33,022 nt of DNA from Thermoplasmata archaeon (lineage in GTDB: Archaea > Thermoplasmatota > Thermoplasmata > RBG-16-68-12): contig DASQGG010000042.1 of assembly GCA_035632695.1 (NCBI GenBank), forward strand, positions 1 through 33,022, read 5' to 3'. The position numbers and the translations under genes were made by a program. The notes under the pieces were generated by a model. The model made no database searches and was not told the origin of the DNA. It saw nothing but the letters and a program-made list of their open reading frames with translations. This document shows positions 15,707 to 22,755 of the stretch, one piece after another (positions within the stretch are counted from its first letter, which is position 1; every line of letters begins with the position of its first letter).

Positions 15707-16285
15707 GTGAGCAACGAGTATGATGAGGTCGTCGGTGAGCTGATGTCCGTGGCGAAGGAACCGTACGAGGGACGCCCGCCCCGCCGCAAGGCGGTCACGG
15801 TTTGGGCGAAGGTCCTCGTTCTCGGGGCGGTGCTGATCACACTTGCGAGCGGGGTCCTGGCCGCGGTCGTACTCTTCAACCAGACGCCGACCTACACCTC
15901 GGTCGCCATGATGTGGAACGGATGCGCCGCGGGCATTGAGCCCACCGGTGCCGCGAGCGGAAACTTGATCCACTTCACCTGCCCCACACATCCTGCGATC
16001 AATGTGATAAGCTCGGCCTCCGGGTTCGTGACGTACACGGCGTTCACTGTCCCGTCGAATGTGACGGACGTCTATCTGATTGACACGCTCGCAAAGGCCA
16101 ATACCACGTGTCCCTCCTGGACGAGCCCTGGAGACTGGAACCTGCCCCTTCAGCTCGCAGGGGGCCAGATTACCATCGGAACGGTTGCCGGGAGGATCCA
16201 GCCCGGTCACGGGTATGACTACTGCGTGGACTACCTGACCGCCCCTCCATCCTTCTTCTTCTCGATCACGTGGGGTCAGGGCTGA
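15707..16285 (+). CDS. Membrane-anchored extracellular protein
   Basis: 192 residues from GTG 15707, with a good purine-rich ribosome site AGGGGGA just upstream. About 30 charged cytoplasmic residues (EYDEVVGELMSVAKEPYEGRPPRRK) come first. A membrane helix follows (VLVLGAVLITLASGVLAAVVLF, ~36-57), then some 130 extracellular residues. The outer part contains four cysteines (NGCAAG, HFTCPTH, TTCPSW, DYCVDY), enough for two disulfides, sequons NVT and NTT, and strand-like hydrophobic alternation ending FFFSITWG, which suggests a beta-sandwich. No family was recognised. Its layout (anchor plus small beta domain) matches the protein at 4599-5018. It is convergent with the giant surface protein gene at 16349, with a 63-base gap. 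Confidence 0.7.
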   Translation: MSNEYDEVVGELMSVAKEPYEGRPPRRKAVTVWAKVLVLGAVLITLASGVLAAVVLFNQTPTYTSVAMMWNGCAAGIEPTGAASGNLIHFTCPTHPAINVISSASGFVTYTAFTVPSNVTDVYLIDTLAKANTTCPSWTSPGDWNLPLQLAGGQITIGTVAGRIQPGHGYDYCVDYLTAPPSFFFSITWGQG

Positions 16286-16348
16286 GCCTGCTTCAGATGC
16301 GTTCATCGCCCGCGGTCCGGGGTCCGCGCCTAGGAGCGCCCACGCCGA

Positions 16349-19300
16349 TCAGGGTGACCGGGCCTTCGGGACCGGTCCTTTGACGACCCGCGTCGGCCGA
16401 ACGCTGCCTTGTCGCGACCCCGCCGGGGCTGGATTCGGGTAGGTCGCCCGAAGCTGCTGAATCCGTTGCGCCAACACCCGCGCGGTCTGGCGCAAGGCCA
16501 GGACCTTCTTGCGGCTCCGGCGATAGAGCACGAAGACGACCACCGCGGCTCCCGCGACGGCAACCGTGATCCACGGGAGCGCATTCGAGAAGAACCCGGC
16601 CACCGGGCTGCCGGGCGGCGCCGCAGGGGTCACGGTGAATCGGAACGTGAACGGGTCGCCCATGACGAGGCCGCCGGAGTTCCGAGCCGTCGACCCGATG
16701 GTCAGGTTGTACACCGTGCTCCCTGATGGGGAGGACGCCAGCTGAACCTGGAGGTGCGTGGCGTTCACCCATGTGATCACGAACTCCGTGGACGGTTGGA
16801 TCGAAAGCGCGGCTGCCACGGAGGCGGGGTCCATGGGCTGGGAGAACACCACGTCGAGCTGCTGAAGGTCCGGATTGTACGTGACCCCGAGCACGGAGGG
16901 CCCCACGGGGGGCGCGAGGGAGTCCGTGGTCACGTTCCGGATGCCGCCGAGGGAGAAGCCCTGTCCCGCGGCCCACGCCTCGAAGTAGTACGTCTGCCCG
17001 GGCCCGAGCCCGGTCAGGGAGAGGTTGAAGTCCTGAGGAGCTTGGGCAATGCCGACGGTCACGTTCAGGGCGCCCGCCAGGGTCGGGCTCGTTCCGTACA
17101 GGAAGCCCACGTTGACGGCCGACGCGCTTCCCAGGCTCGCTAGGTTCCCGTTGATCGTCGCGAGGTTCGCGCTCACTCCGGAGCCCGCCTCGGTGATCGC
17201 CCGAGGGGCGTTCGAGCCCGGGTTGGTCGCGCTGAAACTCAGGATGTTTCCCCCGGCGAAACCGGCTCCGTGGGCCCAGGCGAGGAAGTAGTAGGTGGTG
17301 CCCGAAGACAGGCCGTGCAGGGCCGCGCTGAAGGCACCGGGCGAGCCGACGGTGCCCGCGGTGACGTTCGTGGCTCCCGACAAGGTGGCGTTCGGTCCGT
17401 ACTGGAACCCCACCGTGACCGGCGACGCGGAACCCAGGCTCCCGAGATTTCCGTTCAGGGTCGCCGTCGTCTGCCCGATCGATGTCGCCGCGAACGTGGC
17501 CACGGTGGGCGGGGTGGGGAGCGTGGTGAAACTCACGATGCTCCCGGTCGCGAACCCGGCGCCGTTGGCCCACGCCTCCGCGTAGTATGTGACGCCGGAG
17601 GACAGGCTCGCGACCGCGGTCGAAAACCCGGCCGGTGCGCCCCGGGTTCCGGCCGTGACGTTCGTCGCGCCGGACAGCCCCGGATCGGTCCCGTACAGGA
17701 ACCCGACGGCAACGGACGAGGCGCTGCCGAGGTTCGTGAGGTTCCCGTTGAACGTGGCGGAGGTCTGGCCTACGAACGATGCGGCTCTCGTGCTCACGGC
17801 AGGTGGGGTCGTGGTCACGCCCGTCGTGAAGCCGAGGATGCTGCCCACCGCGAAGCCTTCCCCGTTGGCCCAGGCTTGGACGTAGTACTGGGTTCCGGGA
17901 CTGAGGCCCGTCAGGGAGTACGTGAAGCTCGCCGGGGATGCGAGGGGCGACTGCGGCGACGTCACGTTCGCGGCGCCGCTCAGGCTCGGGCTGGTGCCCC
18001 AGAGGAACCCGACGCCGACGGAGGCGGCCGTCCCCAACGACGTGAGCTGCCCGTTCAGGGTGGCGCCGGTCTGGGTGATCGAGTTGGCCGCATTCGTCGT
18101 GACGGAGGGAGGAGCGCTCGGAGGCGGCGGCCCGCCGGACGTCAGGTTCACCAGGACGAAGGAGACGTTGTAGAACCCAGACATGGACCGGGCGTAGGAT
18201 CCACTGCCGGAGGGCGTGGTGTAAAGCTTCGTGAAGTTCTCCCACCGGGATCCGGAGTAGTTGTAGACGTTGACCCGATACGTGCCGTAGTACTCGCCCG
18301 TGACGCTGAACGTGAAGCTGCCCGGGTTGGCCGTCTTCAAGCTAAGGGTCGACTTGTCCCTCCCCAGCCTGTAGAGGACCGTGGCCTGACGGGGATTGTT
18401 CGCGAGATCCACGGAACCGTGTTGGTCGATCGGCCCCGCGACCGACAGGGACGTGGAGAGGGCCGTGCCGAGAGGCTTGCAGTCCACCGCCGTGAGGGAG
18501 GGCAGGGTCGCCGTGAGACAGCGACTCCCGTTCGTGTTGTTGGACCAGGTCAGGCTTCGGAACGCGGCGTTGCCCCAATAGAGCCAGTCCCCGTTGAACG
18601 ACTTGTAGGTGCCCAAGTCCGAGACGTAGTAGCGAGTGGGCGCGTTGGACGCGGGAGTGTGCCCGACGAAGACGTTGGCGAGGTAGTTCGTCGTGAAGAA
18701 CCGACTCATGTTCCCCACGGGCCCGTAGCCGGGCTTCCAGGAGAAGCTGTTCCCGGCGTAGAGGTTGTTCGTGGTCGCCGTCGAGGATCCCGCGCACGGG
18801 GCGGACGAGCACTCGAAGACGGTGCTCCCGGTGAGGTTGGTCCAGGTGTTGCCCACCACCGTCGCGTTTCCGGTCTGGAACTCCAAGCCGCTCGCGTAGT
18901 TGTCGAACTTGTTGTTGCGGAAGACGTTGAACGTGTTGTCGTAGATGTAGTCGTAGATGCCGAAGGAGCCGCCAATTCCGTCCCCGTGGCACTTGTTGTT
19001 TTCCATGAGGGAGTTGACCAGGCCTCCGCCTTGGAGGCAGCCGTCCGTCTGTCCCGAGACCGTGTTGTTCGCGATGTAGAGCCTCTCCGAATACTCGTTG
19101 TCGAATGGAACGTCGTTGGACCCGCCGGATCGGTAGTAGACCGTGAGGTTGTTCCAGGTCTCCGTCACGGTGTAACCCGTCGGCTTGACGGTCGTCTGGG
19201 TGTGGTCGATGTTGATGACCTCGATGCCCATGGCGTTGTTCCCGTTCGCCCGGTACTTGATGTCGTTCGCGAAGAAGCGGGTGTTCCCCCAGTTCAGGTA

Positions 19301-20008
19301 GGTCAGGATGACGGACTGGGTTCCCTCCGTGACGTTCCAGAACGAGTTGTGCTCGACGGTCGCGTTCGACCCGACCCAGAGGATGTGCTGGTTCCCGTTC
19401 GCGCTGTCGTCGTAGTTGGACAGGTTGTTGTAGCCGAAGTAATCGTTGTGGTTGCTCAGCATGCGGACGCGCGTGCCCGTGATTCGGGAATGCGAGACCA
19501 CGTTGTTCGAGGCCCCGAGGATATCGAGGCCCGCGGTGGACCCGCTCCCCGCGTTGGAGACGTTCGTGCGCTCGAGATCGACGCGCCCGGACGCGCTCAG
19601 GTGCCAATGGTACGCATCGTTGGACTGCAGGCCGCCGCCCCGGACCAGGATCGTGCCGCCCACGGAGAGCACGTGCTGGAGGTCGGACGTCTGCGAGAAC
19701 TTGACCACAAGGTTCCACAGGGTGAGCGTGACGCCCCCGTTCACGTTCAGGCTGCCCGCCAAGGTCAGTGTCCCGTTGCCCCAGACCGTGTTCGCGGTGA
19801 TCGCGCAGTCGCCGGTCAGGGACTGGGTACCGAACGCGTTCGTGCTCCCGGGGCATCCCGTGTTCGCCCGGGCGCCTCCGATCGGCGAGACTCCGGAGCC
19901 TAGGAGGAGGAGCAGCCCGACGAGCAGGAGGAGGATGGAGCTTGTCCGGGCCCGCGTGCTCAGGAGATCACCCCTCCATTGGGGAACGGGGAGGCGGGCG
20001 CCGGCCAA
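16349..20008 (-). CDS. Giant surface protein: beta-helix, four FN3-like repeats, Ig-like domain, TM anchor
   Basis: 1,219 residues if started at TTG 20008. A CTG at 19963, 8-10 bases after GGAGGGG, is an equally good start. A signal peptide (SILLLLVGLLLLLGSG) precedes GGARA. Residues ~55-460 form a right-handed parallel beta-helix (many Asn-ladder turns such as LYIANNTVSG, NNKCHGDG, FRNNKFDN), as in periplasmic copper-binding (NosD-like) and pectate-lyase-type proteins. Residues ~633-1030 hold four FN3-like repeats with the pattern GQT.ATLNGNL..LGSAS.V.VGF.YGT.P.LSGA.NVT. Next comes an SbsA-type Ig-like domain (VVFSQPMDPASVAAALSI to FTFRFTV). A C-terminal helix (WITVAVAGAAVVVFVLYRRSRKK) anchors it, with a ~50-residue basic tail inside the cell. 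Many sequons mark it as a glycoprotein, possibly a target of the neighbouring glycan locus. Confidence 0.88.
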   Translation of the reverse strand: MAGARLPVPQWRGDLLSTRARTSSILLLLVGLLLLLGSGVSPIGGARANTGCPGSTNAFGTQSLTGDCAITANTVWGNGTLTLAGSLNVNGGVTLTLWNLVVKFSQTSDLQHVLSVGGTILVRGGGLQSNDAYHWHLSASGRVDLERTNVSNAGSGSTAGLDILGASNNVVSHSRITGTRVRMLSNHNDYFGYNNLSNYDDSANGNQHILWVGSNATVEHNSFWNVTEGTQSVILTYLNWGNTRFFANDIKYRANGNNAMGIEVINIDHTQTTVKPTGYTVTETWNNLTVYYRSGGSNDVPFDNEYSERLYIANNTVSGQTDGCLQGGGLVNSLMENNKCHGDGIGGSFGIYDYIYDNTFNVFRNNKFDNYASGLEFQTGNATVVGNTWTNLTGSTVFECSSAPCAGSSTATTNNLYAGNSFSWKPGYGPVGNMSRFFTTNYLANVFVGHTPASNAPTRYYVSDLGTYKSFNGDWLYWGNAAFRSLTWSNNTNGSRCLTATLPSLTAVDCKPLGTALSTSLSVAGPIDQHGSVDLANNPRQATVLYRLGRDKSTLSLKTANPGSFTFSVTGEYYGTYRVNVYNYSGSRWENFTKLYTTPSGSGSYARSMSGFYNVSFVLVNLTSGGPPPPSAPPSVTTNAANSITQTGATLNGQLTSLGTAASVGVGFLWGTSPSLSGAANVTSPQSPLASPASFTYSLTGLSPGTQYYVQAWANGEGFAVGSILGFTTGVTTTPPAVSTRAASFVGQTSATFNGNLTNLGSASSVAVGFLYGTDPGLSGATNVTAGTRGAPAGFSTAVASLSSGVTYYAEAWANGAGFATGSIVSFTTLPTPPTVATFAATSIGQTTATLNGNLGSLGSASPVTVGFQYGPNATLSGATNVTAGTVGSPGAFSAALHGLSSGTTYYFLAWAHGAGFAGGNILSFSATNPGSNAPRAITEAGSGVSANLATINGNLASLGSASAVNVGFLYGTSPTLAGALNVTVGIAQAPQDFNLSLTGLGPGQTYYFEAWAAGQGFSLGGIRNVTTDSLAPPVGPSVLGVTYNPDLQQLDVVFSQPMDPASVAAALSIQPSTEFVITWVNATHLQVQLASSPSGSTVYNLTIGSTARNSGGLVMGDPFTFRFTVTPAAPPGSPVAGFFSNALPWITVAVAGAAVVVFVLYRRSRKKVLALRQTARVLAQRIQQLRATYPNPAPAGSRQGSVRPTRVVKGPVPKARSP
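16915..18111 (-). repeat. Four tandem FN3-like repeats, about 300 bases each
   Basis: Units at about 18111-17812, 17811-17515, 17514-17211 and 17210-16920. Protein similarity is high between units 2, 3 and 4 (NGNL..LGSAS.V.VGF.YG), with recurring DNA words, so expansion or recombination is plausible. Repeat number may vary between strains. Confidence 0.7.
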
Positions 20009-20196
20009 AGGCCGTCCCGTTGCCGCCGAGACGACGCATCATGAGGGCGCGCAGACTCCTTCGGAGACCGGGCATGAGAGGCGGTCGGCTCGGAGACGCC
20101 ACGCATGCGCCGGGTGCCTTCGTCGGCCATGTTCCTCATCCCCACGCCTCATCCCCGCTGGCCGGCGGGGGCGGCAGGTCGCACCTGAGCCCACGC

Positions 20197-20210
20197 TATA
20201 AACCGATTCG
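20197..20210 (-). promoter_or_regulatory. BRE/TATA promoter for the giant beta-helix surface protein
   Basis: The minus strand reads CGAATCGGTTTATA, a clear BRE plus TATA. The transcript would start near 20172, leaving a leader of 160-210 bases, unlike the leaderless genes further left. Confidence 0.6.
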
Positions 20211-20220
20211 CGTCTGCCAC

Positions 20221-20230
20221 TCACAAGTGA
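20221..20230. promoter_or_regulatory. Operator candidate TCACAAGTGA
   Basis: Perfect TCAC-AA-GTGA dyad, about 20 bases upstream of the minus-strand TATA box. It pairs with a second site at 20304. Confidence 0.4.
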
Positions 20231-20303
20231 TTGTCGGATCTGAGAGCAGCCCGTGAATCCCATTGGCGATTATCGATTCGGATAACCTCATAAACATTGT
20301 TTG

Positions 20304-20313
20304 TCACCTGTGA
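20304..20313. promoter_or_regulatory. Operator candidate TCACCTGTGA
   Basis: Perfect TCAC-CT-GTGA dyad, 83 bases from the first (about eight helical turns), lying between the two divergent TATA boxes. Flanks TTTG and AACA extend the symmetry imperfectly. Confidence 0.4.
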
Positions 20314-20400
20314 AACAAGATTTCGCGGTGCGGGGAATGCGCTCCCCGCAACGCGCGACTCCCGCACGCGACGGAGCCCAGGGTTCGGGGCCGGACGAGG

Positions 20401-20408
20401 ATATAAAT
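20401..20408 (+). promoter_or_regulatory. TATA box of the polysaccharide export operon
   Basis: ATATAAAT in GGATATAAATAG is the strongest plus-strand TATA of the region. The transcript would begin around 20430, giving a leader of about 130 bases before ATG 20563. Confidence 0.6.
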
Positions 20409-20456
20409 AGCGCGACGACAAGACGGGACGGGAGTGGCGAATACCGCAAGGCATGG

Positions 20457-20485
20457 GCGCATCCCGCGGATGGAATGGGATGCGC
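20457..20485 (+). ncRNA. Leader hairpin of the export operon mRNA
   Basis: GCGCATCCC (20457-20465) and GGGATGCGC (20477-20485) pair perfectly over nine bases with an 11-base loop, inside the predicted 5' leader. It may regulate mRNA stability or early termination; no T-run follows. Confidence 0.4.
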
Positions 20486-20562
20486 ACATAGGGCTAAGTG
20501 AGGGTGACACGTTGGATGCCGGCCCGCGGAAACGAGGCCGAGGCACGGGAGGGGCCTGATCC

Positions 20563-21420
20563 ATGTCCACGTCGTCGGAAGTCGCCTCCGCCCCAAAGCA
20601 CCTGCCCGTCCGGTTCATCCGGCCGTCGAAGGGATGGCGGCGCCTCGATCTCCGCGAGCTCTGGGAATACCGGGAGCTTCTCTACTTCTTCGCGTGGCGG
20701 GACATCAAGGTCCGCTACAAGCAGACCGTGATCGGTGCGGCGTGGGCGATCCTCCAGCCCGTCCTCCTCATGGTCGTGTTCACCCTGTTCTTCGGGCAGG
20801 TGTCGGCCTTCCAACAAACGAACATTCCCTACCCCCTGATGACCTACTCGGGCCTCGTGCCCTGGGGAGTCTTCGCCGCGGGACTGGCCATGGGCGGCGT
20901 GAGCATCACCGCGAACCAAGCGCTCATTACGAAGGTCTACTTCCCCCGAATTCTCCTGCCCGCCTCTACGGTGATCGCCGCCCTCGTCGACTTCGCGATC
21001 GCCTCCATCGTCCTCGTGGGCCTCATGCTGTACTTCGGGTTCGTGCCGACCCTAATCACGATCGCGCTTCCCCTGTTCGTCCTCCTGGCGATCGTGACGA
21101 GCATGGGCATCGCCTTCTGGCTCTCCGCGCTCGACGCGCGTTATCGCGACATCCACTACACGATCCCCTTCCTCACTCAGCTGTGGCTGTTCGCGACGCC
21201 GATCCTGTACCCGGCATCCATTGTCCCCGCGTCCCTGCGCTGGATCTACTCCCTGAACCCCATGGTGGGCGTGGTCGACGGCTTCCGCTGGGCGCTCCTG
21301 GGCCAGGCCTTCGCATTCGACTTGACCTCCTGGCTCTCCGTGGTGGTCGCCCTCCTGATCTTCGTGAGTGGCATCTTCTACTTCCTTCGGGTGGAGAAGA
21401 CCCTGCCGGACGTGGTGTGA
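20563..21420 (+). CDS. ABC-2 polysaccharide export permease (Wzm/TagG-like)
   Basis: 285 residues from ATG 20563, with ribosome site GGGAGGGG at 20547-20554. After a basic cytoplasmic lead comes the family hallmark LWEYRELLYFFAWRDIKVRYKQTVIGAAWAILQPV, the interfacial segment of O-antigen and teichoic-acid exporters. Six membrane helices follow, with the typical RYRDIHYTIPFLTQLWLFATPILYP and YSLNPMVGVVDGFRWALLG loops. Length equals the family norm (about 260-290). It forms the membrane pore through which the ATPase encoded just downstream drives a lipid-linked glycan. The stop overlaps the next gene's GTG, so the two are translationally coupled. Confidence 0.95.
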   Translation: MSTSSEVASAPKHLPVRFIRPSKGWRRLDLRELWEYRELLYFFAWRDIKVRYKQTVIGAAWAILQPVLLMVVFTLFFGQVSAFQQTNIPYPLMTYSGLVPWGVFAAGLAMGGVSITANQALITKVYFPRILLPASTVIAALVDFAIASIVLVGLMLYFGFVPTLITIALPLFVLLAIVTSMGIAFWLSALDARYRDIHYTIPFLTQLWLFATPILYPASIVPASLRWIYSLNPMVGVVDGFRWALLGQAFAFDLTSWLSVVVALLIFVSGIFYFLRVEKTLPDVV

Positions 21421-22715
21421 CCGCCGTGACCGAACCTGCGATCGTGGCCGAGAACCTGTCCAAGCGATACCGCATCGGGCAGCGGTACAGCTACGGCACC
21501 CTGCGGGACTCCCTTGTGGGCGCCGTCTCCAGGGCCGGCGGGCGGCTCCGACCGCGCCCACCGCGGACATCGCCAGACCCGGACGACGGATCGCCGTACA
21601 TCTGGGCCCTGAAGGACGTCTCCTTCACCGTGGAACCGGGTGAGGTCCTCGGCATCGTCGGCCACAACGGGGCAGGAAAGACCACGCTGCTGAAGGTTCT
21701 CTCCCGCGTCACCGATCCCACCTCAGGCCGCGGGGAAATCCACGGACGCATCGGCTCGCTCCTCGAGGTGGGGACCGGGTTCCATCAGGAACTCACCGGC
21801 CGCGAGAACGTGTACCTGAGTGGCGCCATCCTGGGCATGAAGCGGGCCGAGATCGACCGGAAGTTCGACGAGATCGTGGCGTTCGCGGAGTACGAGAAGT
21901 TCATCGACACGCCGGTCAAGCGCTACTCGAGCGGGATGCAGGTCCGGCTGGGTTTCTCGGTGGCCGCCCACCTCGACACGGAGATCCTCCTCGTCGACGA
22001 GGTGCTGGCGGTCGGGGACACGGCTTTCCAGAAGAAGAGCCTGAGCAAGATGCGGGAGATCACGAGGCAAGGCCGGACCGTGCTCGTCGTGAGTCACAAC
22101 ATGGCGTCCATCCAAGGGATCTGCACCCGGGCGATTCTCTTGTCCCGGGGACGGATCACCTGCGAGGGCGATCCGCATTACGTGGTGGAGGAGTACTTGA
22201 AATCCGTCGTGGAGCGCTCCCCCGCGAACGGGGCTCTGGCGTCCAGCCCCGACGGGCGCGTGGTCCTTCGGGCCGTGGACTTCGTCGACGACGCGGGGCG
22301 TGTGCTCGATGGGGTCGTGTCAGGTCAGACCTTTTCCATCCGGGTGGAGGTTCAATGCGCCGATCCCGTGGGGACGGTCGCCGTGGACCTCGGGATCGAC
22401 GACAGCGCAGGGAGGCGTGTCGCGGTCCTCAGCAACCTGATGGCGGGCGAGGACCTCCAGCTCGGGCCGCCCTCCACGGCGATCGTGTGCCGCGTCCCCC
22501 AGGTGCCCCTCGCCCCCGGCGAGTACACCATCGAGGTTCACCTGATGGGCCCCAACGACTTGGACCTCTTGCGTCCCGCCGCGGCGAACCTGCGGGTGGA
22601 GAGCGGGGACTTCTTCGGGTCCGGAAAGATGGTGGAGGCGTGGTGGGTGGGGTCGACCCTGATCCGCCATCACTGGGCCGCCGAGCGCCTCCCGGACCCG
22701 GAGCGGCGAGCGTGA
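21417..22715 (+). CDS. Polysaccharide ABC transporter ATPase with C-terminal glycan-binding domain (Wzt-like)
   Basis: 432 residues from GTG 21417, overlapping the permease stop; GTG 21426 (MTEPAIVAENLSKRY) is an alternative. Walker A GHNGAGKTT is at 82-90, the ABC signature YSSGMQVRL at ~170, Walker B EILLVDEVL at ~189-197 and the switch His227 in VSHN. The family-typical insertion YSYGTLRDSLVGAV precedes the P-loop. Residues ~265-400 form an extra beta-sandwich like the Wzt C-terminal domain, which in bacterial O-antigen exporters recognises a terminal modification at the non-reducing end of the chain. The extra domain suggests that a capped polysaccharide is exported, and the modifying enzyme may be encoded nearby. 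It is cytoplasmic, bound to the permease. Confidence 0.93.
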   Translation: MTAVTEPAIVAENLSKRYRIGQRYSYGTLRDSLVGAVSRAGGRLRPRPPRTSPDPDDGSPYIWALKDVSFTVEPGEVLGIVGHNGAGKTTLLKVLSRVTDPTSGRGEIHGRIGSLLEVGTGFHQELTGRENVYLSGAILGMKRAEIDRKFDEIVAFAEYEKFIDTPVKRYSSGMQVRLGFSVAAHLDTEILLVDEVLAVGDTAFQKKSLSKMREITRQGRTVLVVSHNMASIQGICTRAILLSRGRITCEGDPHYVVEEYLKSVVERSPANGALASSPDGRVVLRAVDFVDDAGRVLDGVVSGQTFSIRVEVQCADPVGTVAVDLGIDDSAGRRVAVLSNLMAGEDLQLGPPSTAIVCRVPQVPLAPGEYTIEVHLMGPNDLDLLRPAAANLRVESGDFFGSGKMVEAWWVGSTLIRHHWAAERLPDPERRA

Positions 22716-22755
22716 GGGGCTTGCCGAGGTGCCGTCCGCCAACGAAGGGGGACCC

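Larger units (their letters stand above)
20009..20562. other. Divergent control region of the surface-protein and polysaccharide-export genes
   Basis: 554 bases, more AT-rich than the surroundings. It holds a minus-strand TATA (TTTATA, 20197-20202) and a plus-strand TATA (ATATAAAT, 20401-20408). Also present are two TCAC-NN-GTGA palindromes (20221-20230 and 20304-20313), a TTATC/GATAA dyad (20270-20285) and a 9-bp hairpin (20457-20485). A 61-codon minus frame from ATG 20145 ends in a TGA that overlaps the possible CTG start of the surface protein. It could be a leader peptide but is not called as a gene. Confidence 0.55.

Noticed and set aside
16915-18111. CRISPR-like repetition
   Set aside because: The period is about 300 bases, in a coding frame, and explained by FN3-like protein repeats.
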